Below are positions 42,986-52,217 of a DNA stretch of 64,000 nt, piece by piece. The translations under genes were made by a program, and so were the position numbers. The stretch is from Akkermansia sp. Its GTDB lineage: Bacteria > Verrucomicrobiota > Verrucomicrobiia > Verrucomicrobiales > Akkermansiaceae. How positions within the stretch are numbered: position 1 is the first letter of the stretch; each line of letters starts with the position of its first letter. The DNA lies in the NCBI GenBank assembly GCA_017398355.1, contig JAFQGD010000058.1, forward strand, positions 1-64,000, read 5' to 3'. The notes under the pieces are model-generated. The model did not search any database, had not been told where the DNA came from, and worked only from the letters and a program-made list of their open reading frames with translations.

Positions 42986-43990
42986 TTACGCAGGTGATAA
43001 AATGTCAACAAAAGAAACGATTTGCTTTCCTTTTGGTTTGCTCCAATCCTTAATCAAACACTTAATTCCGTTATGTAGTGCTATGTTTCCGGATTTGCAA
43101 CCTTCGCACGGAATGAAGTGCGTTTCGCCAAATAAATCCGGAGATGTTTCTCGCTCAACACATGAGTGTGGAACAACGCCTTTGAGCCCATCCATCTGCC
43201 ATACGTTCCACGAAATGATGTAGGCTATATATTTCATGGACTTTAGGACAGGTAATCGGCCAAACTTTGCCTGATAATACTCAATGAAACTCATTAACAT
43301 GGCTTCACGAGCCAACAACAAATTATCCCCCTGCCATTCATAAGCATAGGTACTTTTGTATGCAGCTTGGGCGCCTTTCAACCATTCACCGCTGTACGTC
43401 GTATTTTCACTTACTACTCTTAGTTTTCTATCCAGAATACCTATCCTACGTTGAAGAGGTATAAACTCACCGGTTGTTGTGTCGTACCTGCTCGCAATGT
43501 AAGGAGCTTCGCCACATGTAATTTCCAGGCGCTTGTCGCAAACATAATCCTTCCATGTTCTCCCAATCGGAAAGGTGATTTTCTCTGTGTTCTCCTGCCA
43601 CGTATGCCCCCCTTCTGGTGTGTTGATTTCTTTGTTAAACACTTCGGAACGGCCAAACCAGACTTCATCTATCAGGTTGTTCTGTGCATTACACATCCAC
43701 GAAGGGGTAAAAACCTCTGCCATGCTACGAATGCGCTCTACCTGGGTCTCTCTGTCCTTAACCACCCTAGGCATGATGACAGAGCCATTTTTTCCCGAAA
43801 TACATCGTGGCGTGATTTGGTCAAAATAACAGAATCCGCTACCGCAACTTTCATAATCATGTGTTGCCCAAAAAATGTTCCTTTTCTTACCGGAACGTAT
43901 GGCATGATTAACCAGCAAAACATCCAGCAGCTCTTTTGAAATCTGCCGTATGAGGTTTTCTGGGATGTCTGCTTGGGGTATCTGCATCAC
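42986..43990 (-). CDS. Restriction system methylation subunit with SAM-site motifs (partner of the 1325-residue protein)
   Basis: 334 residues. AEVFTPSWMCNAQNNLID (92-108) resembles motif X of gamma-class adenine methylases, and LEITCGEAPYIASRYD (155-170) resembles motif I where SAM binds; YEWQGDNLLLARE follows. The catalytic NPPY motif is not here but in the next gene, 3 bp downstream. So the methylase active site seems split between two proteins, which are made from one operon. First gene of the operon. No consensus promoter was found upstream. Confidence 0.75.
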   Translation of the reverse strand: MMQIPQADIPENLIRQISKELLDVLLVNHAIRSGKKRNIFWATHDYESCGSGFCYFDQITPRCISGKNGSVIMPRVVKDRETQVERIRSMAEVFTPSWMCNAQNNLIDEVWFGRSEVFNKEINTPEGGHTWQENTEKITFPIGRTWKDYVCDKRLEITCGEAPYIASRYDTTTGEFIPLQRRIGILDRKLRVVSENTTYSGEWLKGAQAAYKSTYAYEWQGDNLLLAREAMLMSFIEYYQAKFGRLPVLKSMKYIAYIISWNVWQMDGLKGVVPHSCVERETSPDLFGETHFIPCEGCKSGNIALHNGIKCLIKDWSKPKGKQIVSFVDILSPA

Positions 43991-44168
43991 ACCCCAGAAG
44001 CATACATCTTTCTTAATACTTAATCCTTTGTTAAATAAGGTCTTACATTACTTTTATCACAAAAAAAGGGGGACACAACTCGCAAACATCCCTGTAGTTC
44101 TTGCTCTGTCCCCGTAAAAGTATTATCGTAATTTCAAGTTTTTATGAACAAAAACAGATAAAATTTGC

Positions 44169-44196
44169 TTGATTCATCCTTAAGAAAGATTAAAAC
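44169..44196 (+). promoter_or_regulatory. Possible promoter of the integrase gene
   Basis: TTGATT (44169-44174), 16 bp, TAAAAC (44191-44196). Weak -10. The transcription start would be near 44203, 4 nt before the ATG. Confidence 0.35.
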
Positions 44197-44206
44197 ACAC
44201 AACACC

Positions 44207-45208
44207 ATGAAACAGAACAAATTAGCAAAAGAGTTAATGAAAGGGAGCCGCTTGACGCAGAGTGATGCAGCGCGGTTGGTATTGGAGAGCATTGAGCTGC
44301 TGGGGAAGCGGGCGAAGGGGCTTCAGAGGGAAGCCTTAATGAACTTGCTGCGGCGGGTGATGCAGGAGGGGGTGCGGGCGGTGGAAGCGGCAGAGCATAC
44401 GGTGACGCTGCGGGAGGCGGCGTGGGCCAGTGTGGAGGCGCGCAAGGATTTGAGGCCAACGAGTTGCAGGGATTTGCGGCACTATGTGCGAAGGCTGCTG
44501 CGGGTGGAGGGCGCGGGCGACATGCTGCTGCGCACGATGCGAGTGGCAGATTGCAAGCGGCTGCTGGCGGCGGCGTTCGGGAGCTGTGCCAGCAGTTATA
44601 AGAAAGGGCGGGCGGTGCTGAGCAGTGTGTTTTCCTACGGTATGCGGCAGGAATGGTGCGATGCGAACCCGGTAGCGCGGATTGATGTGCCGCGCGTAGT
44701 GGAAAAGCCGATTGTGCCGCTGACCCCGGAGGAGGTGCAGAGCCTGAAAGATGCGGCAGAAAAACCCAAACACCGCGCCATGCGCTTTTCCCTGCGGTTG
44801 ATGCTCTACGGTGGTATCCGCCCCACGGAGGTGAGCCGGTTAAAACCGGATGATTTTCATTGGGAGGAGGGACAAGTCATCATCCGCCCGACGGCAAGCA
44901 AGACGGGTGGAGGCCGAGCGGTGCCTTTGCAAGGGATGCGGGGGCTACGCCGAAGCGAGCGCACTATTCCCCGAAATTGGCTGCGGCGGTGGCAGGCATT
45001 GCGGCGAGATGCCGGATTCCGCCGCAGCAGCTGGGTGCCGGATGTGTGCCGACACACTTTTGCCACTTACTACGCGGCTGAGCATAAAGATTTGCCGCAG
45101 TTACAAATGATTATGGGGCACCGGGATGTTAGCTTGCTGCGCACCCGCTACGTGTGCCCGGTATCGCAACGAGACAGCCGACAATTTTGGGGTACGGCCA
45201 ATCAATAA
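44207..45208 (+). CDS. Tyrosine recombinase / phage-type integrase
   Basis: 333 residues. An N-terminal SAM-like core-binding domain (about 60-160) and a catalytic domain with GGIRPTEV (Arg I), TASKTGGGRAVPL (Lys), DVCRHTFATYY (Arg II), IMGHRD (His) and RTRYVCP (Tyr nucleophile). The usual first His of the HxxR box is an Asp here. The start at 44207 is preferred to 44165 because of the promoter. Unlike the AT-rich restriction genes beside it, this gene is GC-rich and has core-like codon use, so it may be older in this genome or from a different source. Confidence 0.85.
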   Translation: MKQNKLAKELMKGSRLTQSDAARLVLESIELLGKRAKGLQREALMNLLRRVMQEGVRAVEAAEHTVTLREAAWASVEARKDLRPTSCRDLRHYVRRLLRVEGAGDMLLRTMRVADCKRLLAAAFGSCASSYKKGRAVLSSVFSYGMRQEWCDANPVARIDVPRVVEKPIVPLTPEEVQSLKDAAEKPKHRAMRFSLRLMLYGGIRPTEVSRLKPDDFHWEEGQVIIRPTASKTGGGRAVPLQGMRGLRRSERTIPRNWLRRWQALRRDAGFRRSSWVPDVCRHTFATYYAAEHKDLPQLQMIMGHRDVSLLRTRYVCPVSQRDSRQFWGTANQ

Positions 45209-45239
45209 GCATAGGAACGAACGCAAAAGAAAGAATGCA

Positions 45240-45277
45240 AAAAAACGCGTGGCGCACGGGAGGATGTGCGCCACGCG
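45240..45277 (-). terminator. Strong intrinsic terminator of the Gfo/Idh gene
   Basis: On the minus strand a perfect 12-bp stem CGCGTGGCGCAC / GTGCGCCACGCG (45277-45266 with 45257-45246) around an 8-nt loop, followed by a run of T. It also separates the core gene from the integrase. Confidence 0.85.
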
Positions 45278-45309
45278 GAAAGGGTTGGGAGTGAGTTATT
45301 GAATGATGA

Positions 45310-46629
45310 TTAGTAGTTGAGCTCGCCGGAGAGCACCATTTTTTCGAATTCATCGAGACGCACGACCTGGCCGGTGCGGCGAGCATGTTCCACGGCGAAT
45401 GCGATGACGTGGGAATGGGCAGAAGCCTCGATGGGGGTGGTCATGAGGGTGGTGTCTGCCACGGTGCGCATGTCATCATAAAGGTTGTTGACGAGCCCCC
45501 AGTCGCCACCGCCGTGGCCGGCATAGCCACCGGCGCGCTCCTCTACCTCCACTTGGCGGATTTTTTTGGAGAAGTGCTCCGTGATGGTGATTTCGCCAGG
45601 GCCGTTTTCCTTGTAGAAAGCGCCGGCGCGGAGCTTGGCTTTGGTGCCGTAGATTTCGATGTGGCGACCTTCTTCGAAAGCAGTCATGGTGAAAGTACCG
45701 GTAATACCGCCCTTGAAGTTCATAATGGCAACTTGGTGATCGGGCTGGTCATTGTCTTCGCACTGGAAGGCATCGCGCCCCCAGCGGGAGGTTTTGAGCC
45801 ATTCCATAATATCCTCGTCGGAAGCGGTATCAACACCATCCATCACCATGCGCAGCCAGCGGCGGCAGGATTCATCGGTGATGTATTTGCGGGCATCCCA
45901 GGGGTCTTCGCCAATGGGGCCGGTCCAATCGGTACAGCGCTCGGGGCGGGGTTCAGTGAGAGTTTCCTTGCGGAAGAAGGAGAGTTCACCAAAGCTGGAG
46001 ACTTGCTCGCAGGGGCGCTCCAGGAGCCAATGGAGGATATCCATATCATGGCAGCACTTGGCCACAATCATGGGGGTGGAGGTGCGGCTGTTACCCCAGT
46101 GCCCACGGACAAAGGAGTGGCCGAAATGCCACGCGCCTACGCCTTCGTTGGCGTTGAAGGTCATGATATCGCCCAGCTCACCGCTGCGGATGATATTGCG
46201 GATGGTGTTGTAGAAGGGGGTGTAGCGCAACACATGGCAAATGGCCACGCGGCGGCCCAGTTTGGCGGCCAAATCGCGGAGTTCAAGCGCTTCTCGCAAA
46301 GTTTTTGCAATGGGCTTTTCAAGCAGCACATCATAGCCAAGCTCCAAGGCTTTTTTGCAGGGTTCAAAGTGGTAGTCATCCTGCGTGCCGATGATGACCA
46401 TATCTGCCATTTTGGGCTGCGAGAGGAATTCCTCTGCATCCTTAAAGATGCGTACATCTGCACGTTCGGATTCGGGGGCAAAATCGCGCACCTGTTCGGC
46501 GCGCACGCGCACAGGGTCTGCAGCAGCCACGATGCGGAAGCGGTCTGGGTATTCCATGGCCAATTTCATGTAAGTCCGCGTACGGGAGCCGCAGCCAATA
46601 CCGGCGATAGTCATTCGGGGAGCATTCAT
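45310..46629 (-). CDS. Gfo/Idh/MocA-family oxidoreductase
   Basis: 439 residues from ATG 46629. NAD(P)-binding Rossmann fold at the N-terminus (MTIAGIGCGSRTRTY), VIIGTQDDYHFEP and LLEKPIAKTLREALEL with the catalytic-type Lys of the EKP motif. Longer than the common 340-residue form; the middle has a metal- or substrate-binding-like HDMDILHWLL. Such enzymes oxidise sugars or inositols, and some of the longer ones are glycosidases of the GH109 type. The substrate cannot be told. A terminator follows. Confidence 0.82.
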   Translation of the reverse strand: MNAPRMTIAGIGCGSRTRTYMKLAMEYPDRFRIVAAADPVRVRAEQVRDFAPESERADVRIFKDAEEFLSQPKMADMVIIGTQDDYHFEPCKKALELGYDVLLEKPIAKTLREALELRDLAAKLGRRVAICHVLRYTPFYNTIRNIIRSGELGDIMTFNANEGVGAWHFGHSFVRGHWGNSRTSTPMIVAKCCHDMDILHWLLERPCEQVSSFGELSFFRKETLTEPRPERCTDWTGPIGEDPWDARKYITDESCRRWLRMVMDGVDTASDEDIMEWLKTSRWGRDAFQCEDNDQPDHQVAIMNFKGGITGTFTMTAFEEGRHIEIYGTKAKLRAGAFYKENGPGEITITEHFSKKIRQVEVEERAGGYAGHGGGDWGLVNNLYDDMRTVADTTLMTTPIEASAHSHVIAFAVEHARRTGQVVRLDEFEKMVLSGELNY

Positions 46630-46798
46630 TGCTATAATCACACTTTCTGTTGCTGGGAGTTTTTGCAAGGCAAAAACTGCCGCGCTAGTTTATCCCAAAC
46701 GCGGGTATTATCAAGTCTTTTTTACGCAAACAAACAACAAAAGAGTCCCTTTGATGGGACGAGCGGGGTTTTCTTCTATACAAAAAAATCATGGGCGC

Positions 46799-46827
46799 TT
46801 GACGAGGGAGTATTCGTATGGTAGATT
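46799..46827 (+). promoter_or_regulatory. Predicted promoter of the phosphoesterase gene
   Basis: TTGACG (46799-46804), 17 bp, TAGATT (46822-46827). The leader would be about 36 nt. Confidence 0.5.
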
Positions 46828-46869
46828 GCAGCACACCGTCGCTTTTCACCCCTCAGTTTTCTGCATACT

Positions 46870-48009
46870 ATGTTCATGAAAGCCACTATCTTACTGGGTT
46901 GTTTGCTGTTTTTGATTGTGGCATGCAGCATGATTGTGACACTGCGCATGCGCTGGTGGTGGAAGGCGCTGCTGTGCATCCTTCCCGGAGTCGTTGCCTT
47001 CAAGTTTCAGATACTGTATGGGATATGGGGCGGTCATTTTTTTCGTCCGGCGGTGCCGGTATGGTTGGAGCTGGTGAGTAATTGGCTCTACATGAGCATG
47101 CTGTTGCTTGCGGTGCTGCTGCTCGTGTGGGAAATAGGCTTCCTGCCGTTGCGTTTCATCCTGCGTAAGAGGTGGCATATAGCGTGGCGAACTATCCACA
47201 ACGGCTTCAATCTTGCGCTCCTGCTGGGAGGATTGCTCACAACAGCTTGGGGCATGTACCAAGCCTTTGCCGCCCCGCAAGTGCGGGAAATCGCCATTCG
47301 ACTCCCCCAATTGCAGCAGCCGGTGCGCTTGGCTATGCTCACGGATTTACACGCCGACCGCTACAAACAAGCCCCTTTCTTCCGGGAGGTGGTGGCACGC
47401 ACCAATGCGCTGCATGCGGATGCTGTGGTCATCACCGGCGATTTTGAGGATGGCGCGCTGAGTGAGTTGGCCCCCGCCCTGCTCCCGCTGCGCGATTTGC
47501 GCTCCCGCTGGGGCACCTTTGCGGTAGATGGCAACCACGATTACTTCTCCGGGCATGAGGCTTGGCAACGCTACCTCACCCGCCTAGGTATACGCTTTCT
47601 GAACAATGAACATGTGTTGCCGGGGCCAGGCTACATCGTACTGGCCGGGGTGACGGACCCCGCCGCAACGCGCGACCGGTGTGCCCCGCCCAACATACGC
47701 CAAGCCCTTGCCGGGGCGCCTGCCCACAAGCCGATTGTGCTGCTCTGCCACCAGCCCAAATTGGCACCCCAAGCAGCCCAAGCCGGGGTGGCATTGCAGC
47801 TATCCGGGCACACGCATGGTGGCCACGCACCCGGCCTGCGCTGCCTGATCGCCCATTTTAATGCCGGCCTCGCCCAAGGAATCTACCGCTTGGGCAACAC
47901 TCAGGTCTATGTTTCCAACGGCACTTCTCTTTGGTCCGGGTTTCCCCTGCGCCTCTTCACCCCGGCAGAAATAACCCTCATCCACCTGCTGCCGGCCGAT
48001 ACGCATTAA
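46870..48009 (+). CDS. Membrane-anchored metallophosphoesterase
   Basis: 379 residues. Four hydrophobic segments fill the first ~130 residues, followed by a calcineurin-like domain: TDLHADR (metal ligands), ITGDFEDG, GNHDYF, LLCHQP and SGHTHGGH. This is the layout of YaeI-like enzymes, some of which remove phosphate from lipid A precursors or UDP-sugars. The substrate is not shown. ATG 46876 (second Met) is an alternative start. It lies upstream of ruvB, which has its own promoter. Confidence 0.83.
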   Translation: MFMKATILLGCLLFLIVACSMIVTLRMRWWWKALLCILPGVVAFKFQILYGIWGGHFFRPAVPVWLELVSNWLYMSMLLLAVLLLVWEIGFLPLRFILRKRWHIAWRTIHNGFNLALLLGGLLTTAWGMYQAFAAPQVREIAIRLPQLQQPVRLAMLTDLHADRYKQAPFFREVVARTNALHADAVVITGDFEDGALSELAPALLPLRDLRSRWGTFAVDGNHDYFSGHEAWQRYLTRLGIRFLNNEHVLPGPGYIVLAGVTDPAATRDRCAPPNIRQALAGAPAHKPIVLLCHQPKLAPQAAQAGVALQLSGHTHGGHAPGLRCLIAHFNAGLAQGIYRLGNTQVYVSNGTSLWSGFPLRLFTPAEITLIHLLPADTH

Positions 48010-48037
48010 GCCCCCGAGTTTATGCAGCAAGCCACAC

Positions 48038-48066
48038 TTGACGCGTGCGCGGGTGTGTGGTAGAGT
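48038..48066 (+). promoter_or_regulatory. Predicted promoter of ruvB
   Basis: TTGACG (48038-48043), 17 bp, TAGAGT (48061-48066). A GGAG sequence at 48071-48074 lies 9 nt before the ATG at 48084, so this gene has a recognisable ribosome-binding site in a leader of about 11 nt. Confidence 0.5.
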
Positions 48067-48083
48067 GACCGGAGAAAAGCACC

Positions 48084-49103
48084 ATGGCGGATTCTCTTTA
48101 TACCAGAATGGCGGATACCCCCGTCACAAGTTACGATTTATCGCTACGCCCCCCGGCGTTTAGTGAGTTTTGCGGGCAGGAAAAGGTAAAAGAGCGCCTA
48201 TTGCTCATGGTAGAAGCCGCCAAAATGCGTGGGGATGTCCTGGATCACGTACTCTTGAGTGGCCCTCCCGGACTCGGCAAAACCACCCTTGCCAACATTA
48301 TTGCCAATGCTGTAGGACACAGGCTACACACCACCTCTGGTCCGCAAATTGAAAAAGCGGGCGATTTGGCCGGCATTTTGACCAATGTGGAAAAGGGGGA
48401 TGTACTCTTTATTGATGAGATACACCGCCTGCACCCGGCTATCGAGGAATACTTGTACCCGGCAATGGAAGATTTCCGCTTGGATATCATCATTGACCAA
48501 GGCCCCAATGCCCGCTCTATCCAGCTGAATCTGCCCAAGTTCACCTTAGTGGGGGCAACAACCCGCGCCGGCATGCTGACCGGGCCACTGCGCTCGCGAT
48601 TTGGGCTCGTCAACCGCTTGGATTATTACTCCGTGGATGAATTGTGCCAGATTTTGCAACGTTCTGCCGGGCTGCTGGACATTGAGCTTGAGCGCGGAGG
48701 CGCCGTAGGCATAGCACGCCGCTCACGAGGTACACCCCGAGTAGCCAATGCCCTGCTGCGCTGGGTGCGAGACTACGCGCAGGTGAAGGCAGATGGACGC
48801 ATCACCGACAATGTGGCAGAAGCGGCCCTGAGCATGATAGATATAGACGAGGATGGCTTGGACGAGATGGATAAGCGCTTGCTGGAGACGATGATATACA
48901 AATTCAACGGCGGCCCGGTGGGCTTGGCCTCCCTTGCCGTAGCAGTGGGGGAAGACGAATCCACCATTGAGGATGTACACGAACCTTTCCTCATCATGCA
49001 AGGCTATATTAAACGCACACCGCGGGGGCGCGAAGCCATGCCCGCGGCCTATCACAAAATTGGTGCCGCGCCCGCTTCCGGGCAGGCAGAACTCCTGCTC
49101 TGA
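48084..49103 (+). CDS. ruvB: Holliday junction branch migration ATPase RuvB
   Basis: Motor that drives branch migration of recombination junctions with RuvA. 339 residues. Marks: [18 protein letters not shown], Walker [20 protein letters not shown] (Walker B), [18 protein letters not shown] and the C-terminal winged helix with [10 protein letters not shown]. The lipoprotein amidase gene follows by 12 bp. ruvA and ruvC are not in the window. Confidence 0.96.
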   Translation: MADSLYTRMADTPVTSYDLSLRPPAFSEFCGQEKVKERLLLMVEAAKMRGDVLDHVLLSGPPGLGKTTLANIIANAVGHRLHTTSGPQIEKAGDLAGILTNVEKGDVLFIDEIHRLHPAIEEYLYPAMEDFRLDIIIDQGPNARSIQLNLPKFTLVGATTRAGMLTGPLRSRFGLVNRLDYYSVDELCQILQRSAGLLDIELERGGAVGIARRSRGTPRVANALLRWVRDYAQVKADGRITDNVAEAALSMIDIDEDGLDEMDKRLLETMIYKFNGGPVGLASLAVAVGEDESTIEDVHEPFLIMQGYIKRTPRGREAMPAAYHKIGAAPASGQAELLL

Positions 49104-49115
49104 CCGTTTTTTCTC

Positions 49116-49919
49116 ATGAAGCACATCATCTTTTTTCTGTCAGTTACCCTTTGCTTGCTGATGAGTGGCTGCGTGCAGCAGCAGATGCAAAAGCAAGCCC
49201 ATGTCTCCAACGTGGTGGTGCTGGATATCGGCCACTATTACCACCCGGAACGCGGGGGGCAAGGCGCCCGCACACCCGATGCGAAGTACGGCATGATTGA
49301 GGAAACGGAATTTTGGTACCGCTATGCCGGGTATGTTAAAAAGGTGATTGAACAAGCCGGCTACCAGTGTATCATCTGCAACCGTGGCAGCATGCCGACT
49401 GATGCCAAACTGGCCGCGGCCGCAAAAAAAAGCGGTGTCGTACACATCAAATCCCCCATTCCCACCGCTATCTATCGCTCCAAACACCACCCCAACCGAG
49501 TGGCCGTAGGCATGCTGAGCGCCGATTTCGCGCTGGATCAACGCCCCGGTGCTGTCGTATTCCTGCACCATAACAGCAACTCCGCCAAGTGGCTCGTTTC
49601 CAACAAGGGAGCATTCTATTGCAACGACCGTGGGGTAAAACTGGCTACTACAATGGCACAGGTTATGAACCGCGATGTGCTGGACCACGGCATGCCCAAC
49701 GGCGGCGCACCCTGTGGTGTCGTGGTGCGCACAGATGGCCGCAAAGGCGGTGGCGATTGGCTCAACACCTGCAATGAGTCCTATGTGCCGGCCGTCATCA
49801 CAGAAGTCGCTTTCCTCTCCAACCCCGAGCACGCTCAATACCTCTCCAAACACACCAACGCCATCCATTTTGCCGAAGCTGTCGGCCGCGGTGTGGTGGA
49901 ATTCATGAAAAACCGCTGA
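49116..49919 (+). CDS. N-acetylmuramoyl-L-alanine amidase (Amidase_3), lipoprotein
   Basis: 267 residues. A lipoprotein signal ends in LMSGC, so the enzyme is anchored in the envelope, where it cuts the bond between MurNAc and the peptide stem of peptidoglycan. Zinc ligands are seen in DIGHYYHPE (His), EETEFWYRY (Glu) and VVFLHHNS (His); the catalytic Glu is in VITEVAFLSNPEH. It follows ruvB by 12 bp. Convergent with the next gene. Confidence 0.85.
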   Translation: MKHIIFFLSVTLCLLMSGCVQQQMQKQAHVSNVVVLDIGHYYHPERGGQGARTPDAKYGMIEETEFWYRYAGYVKKVIEQAGYQCIICNRGSMPTDAKLAAAAKKSGVVHIKSPIPTAIYRSKHHPNRVAVGMLSADFALDQRPGAVVFLHHNSNSAKWLVSNKGAFYCNDRGVKLATTMAQVMNRDVLDHGMPNGGAPCGVVVRTDGRKGGGDWLNTCNESYVPAVITEVAFLSNPEHAQYLSKHTNAIHFAEAVGRGVVEFMKNR

Positions 49920-49923
49920 ACCA

Positions 49924-51012
49924 TCAGCAGGAAATATCCCGCTCCATGGCATCGAGGAGACGGCAAACCCGCTCACCGGGTAAATTGCCCAGCTCCATAC
50001 CGCGCATGACGTAGGCGAAGGAGAGCCCCGTGGCGGGCACAGCCAGCCCCAAAGAACCACCGGCCCCGGCGTGGCCAAAGCCACCGTGCGGGAAGAAGCG
50101 GGCGGGCTCGCACATCGCGCCGCAGGTGAATGAGGTGGGCTCCAGCAGTGTTAAATCCATGCCGCTGCATTGGGGTGTGCTCATCCATTCGCACACCTCG
50201 GGGGCAAAGGGAGATGAGCCGCCCCAACCAAGCAAGGCCTGGTAAAAGCAGGCAAGGCCACGGGCAGAAGCCACACCACCCTTGGCCGGGGAGGCAGCTT
50301 GCCACGCAGCGGGGGTATTCATCTCGCGTGCGGAGCCGAAACCAATAATACTGTGGAATGCGCGGTGCACAGTGCTTGTTTCATCAAAATACGCGCGGTA
50401 GAAGGGAGTGCGCGGCATACTGCCCAGCATGCGGGCCGTGCGCAGATGCGCCACGCGGGAATACGCAGACTCCGGCACATGGCCTATGTAAAACTCCAAC
50501 CCCAACGGTGCTCGCACATGCTGCTCCCAAAAATCCCCCACGCGCATGCCGGTAAGCTCCAGCATCAGAATATCCACCATGGGACCAAAGGTCTGCGGGT
50601 GGTAGCCATGCTGTGGTGGCAGCCAATGCGGGCGGCTGTGTTCAATCGCGCGGCGGCAGGCCACCAAGTCTTCGAGCGGAGCGGGTTCTGCCAAGGCCGC
50701 CAAGCCCACTTGGTGCGATAACAACTGGGCTATGGTACACCGGGGCAAGGGGAACTGCGGCCACAAATCGCCCACTTCCAGCTCCGGGCCGCGGCAGCAG
50801 TTATACAGGGCTTGCAGCAAACAAGCGGCCGCGGCGGCCTTAGTGGCAGAGTACACAGGTACCAGTGTATCTGGCTGCCATGGAATATCGGGGCGAGCTT
50901 CTCCCCCGCACAGGGTGATAAGCTCACGCCCCTGCTGCCAGATGGAAACAGAGCCACCGGCTTCCAGCCCATCCCGCAGATTGGTTTCAAAAGCTTGTCG
51001 CAGATGCTTCAT
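49924..51012 (-). CDS. Serine hydrolase of the beta-lactamase / S12 family
   Basis: 362 residues without a signal peptide. Active-site SxxK is in YSATKAAAAA (about residue 53), a Tyr lies in HGYHPQTFG, and the third motif is PHGGFGHAG. This pattern matches the class C beta-lactamase-like EstB/LACTB group, which includes esterases and peptidases. A resistance role is unlikely in this cytoplasmic form. It overlaps trmO upstream by 4 nt, in the group Nudix-TrmO-hydrolase. Confidence 0.8.
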   Translation of the reverse strand: MKHLRQAFETNLRDGLEAGGSVSIWQQGRELITLCGGEARPDIPWQPDTLVPVYSATKAAAAACLLQALYNCCRGPELEVGDLWPQFPLPRCTIAQLLSHQVGLAALAEPAPLEDLVACRRAIEHSRPHWLPPQHGYHPQTFGPMVDILMLELTGMRVGDFWEQHVRAPLGLEFYIGHVPESAYSRVAHLRTARMLGSMPRTPFYRAYFDETSTVHRAFHSIIGFGSAREMNTPAAWQAASPAKGGVASARGLACFYQALLGWGGSSPFAPEVCEWMSTPQCSGMDLTLLEPTSFTCGAMCEPARFFPHGGFGHAGAGGSLGLAVPATGLSFAYVMRGMELGNLPGERVCRLLDAMERDISC

Positions 51013-51677
51013 GGCGCAGCCGGGGTAAACGCTAATATGTGAGCCACGCCGTCTTCTACGCGGAAACTCACATCATAAGGAAGATACACAAGGTGGTAGA
51101 CTCGCTCCGGGGTGTTCTGGTAGGCCGGGCGGGGGTCTTGGGCCAGAACCTCGCGCAGACCTTCCACCCACTCGGGGGTGACACCGGAGGGCAAATGGGC
51201 GCGGATGCGCACCTGCAGTGGCTCCCACGGCCGCGCGGTGAAACCGGCAGCGGCATCCGGCACAGCATCTGCATAGGGAATATAGGGCTTTATATCGTAA
51301 ATGGGGGTGCCATCTACCATATCTGCTCCGGAAACTCGGAGACGCACACCGGGCTCTACCGCGACAATACGCACCACGGACAGACCAAGCGGATTGGGCC
51401 GAAAGGGCGAACGCGTGGCAAAAACACCCACACGCTCATTGCCGCCAAGGCGCGGGGGACGCACAGTGGGATGCCACCGGCTTTCCTCATTGCAATGAAA
51501 GCCCCATATCAACCACAAATGGCTGAATTGCTCGATACCACGCAGGCACTCAGCTTGGGAAAAAGCAGGCTCAAACACAACATCGCTGATGACATGCGGT
51601 GCGAGATTCCCCTGCCGAGGCACCCCGAACTTATCTGCAAAGGGAGAACGCAGATAGGCTATGGGCAGCAAATTCAT
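51009..51677 (-). CDS. trmO: tRNA (t6A37) N6-methyltransferase TrmO/TsaA
   Basis: Methylates the t6A37 base of tRNA-Thr. 222 residues: N-terminal PIAYLRSPFADKFGVPRQG, then GIEQFSHLWLIWGFH, RPPRLGGNERVGVFATRSPFRPNPLGLS and DGTPIYDIKPYIPYAD, which are the marks of the family (each read as separate short blocks). It overlaps the Nudix gene upstream and the serine hydrolase gene downstream, each by 4 nt. Confidence 0.9.
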   Translation of the reverse strand: MNLLPIAYLRSPFADKFGVPRQGNLAPHVISDVVFEPAFSQAECLRGIEQFSHLWLIWGFHCNEESRWHPTVRPPRLGGNERVGVFATRSPFRPNPLGLSVVRIVAVEPGVRLRVSGADMVDGTPIYDIKPYIPYADAVPDAAAGFTARPWEPLQVRIRAHLPSGVTPEWVEGLREVLAQDPRPAYQNTPERVYHLVYLPYDVSFRVEDGVAHILAFTPAAP

Positions 51678-52144
51678 ACCCCGAAGAAATCGCGCAACAC
51701 TTGCTCATAGACTCCGCGTTTGAAAGAGGGGAGGCTATCCAAATCAAAATCAGCGGGTTGCACCCAGCGGTAGGCACGGAACTCTTTGTTATCCAGCCAA
51801 GGTTCTGCGGCATCGCTGTGCATTTGGCAAAGGAAATAGTACTGCTCTTGACCAGCGTAGGGGATACCGCGCTTGCGGAACACACGCTCGCGTTCTTTGG
51901 GGGGGTAATCGTAGCGGTAGGGGCCATGCTCCTCCACCACTTCATATTCATTGGGGCGGAAGCCGGTTTCTTCCATCCCCTCGCGGCAGGCTGCATGCAT
52001 GGGCGATTCGCCTTTTTTGATACCCCCTTGGGGGAATTGCCAGGCCCCGGCAGGCTTGACTCGCTCGCACACCAGCACCGTTCCGTCTGAACGGCGGTAG
52101 ATGATGGCTGCATTGGGGCGGTATAAATCAGAGGAAGTGTCCAT
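51674..52144 (-). CDS. Nudix hydrolase, RppH-like
   Basis: 156 residues. It begins like RNA pyrophosphohydrolase (YRPNAAIIY, WQFPQGGIKKGE) and the Nudix box reads GGIKKGESPMHAACREGMEE, with Gly where a hydrophobic residue usually follows RE. The R-E...EE metal ligands are intact. RppH removes pyrophosphate from mRNA 5' ends to start decay; the related diadenosine-polyphosphate hydrolases look alike. First gene of a three-gene coupled group with trmO and the serine hydrolase. Confidence 0.8.
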   Translation of the reverse strand: MDTSSDLYRPNAAIIYRRSDGTVLVCERVKPAGAWQFPQGGIKKGESPMHAACREGMEETGFRPNEYEVVEEHGPYRYDYPPKERERVFRKRGIPYAGQEQYYFLCQMHSDAAEPWLDNKEFRAYRWVQPADFDLDSLPSFKRGVYEQVLRDFFGV

Positions 52145-52217
52145 GTGGTCTAGCTCAGTTTGCCATGGAAAAGCCGTTTTGGCAAGTTTACAGATTCATT
52201 TGCAAGCTAAAATCGTA

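Larger units (their letters stand above)
37259..45208. mobile_element. Restriction-modification island with integrase
   Basis: Four AT-rich minus-strand genes (43990 to 37276) and a plus-strand tyrosine recombinase at the right edge. The AT-rich part stands out from both flanks. I could not find matching att repeats at the two ends by eye, so the borders are approximate. Confidence 0.55.

Noticed and set aside
37259-45309. att repeats flanking the restriction island
   Set aside because: Compared the two ends by eye and found no convincing match longer than chance.
45385-46824. 479-codon open frame antisense to the Gfo/Idh gene
   Set aside because: Overlaps a clear oxidoreductase gene completely and reads as Gly/His/Ala-rich filler.
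49924-51012. The S12 hydrolase as a beta-lactam resistance gene
   Set aside because: No signal peptide and a house-keeping operon context; the motifs fit esterase-like members as well.
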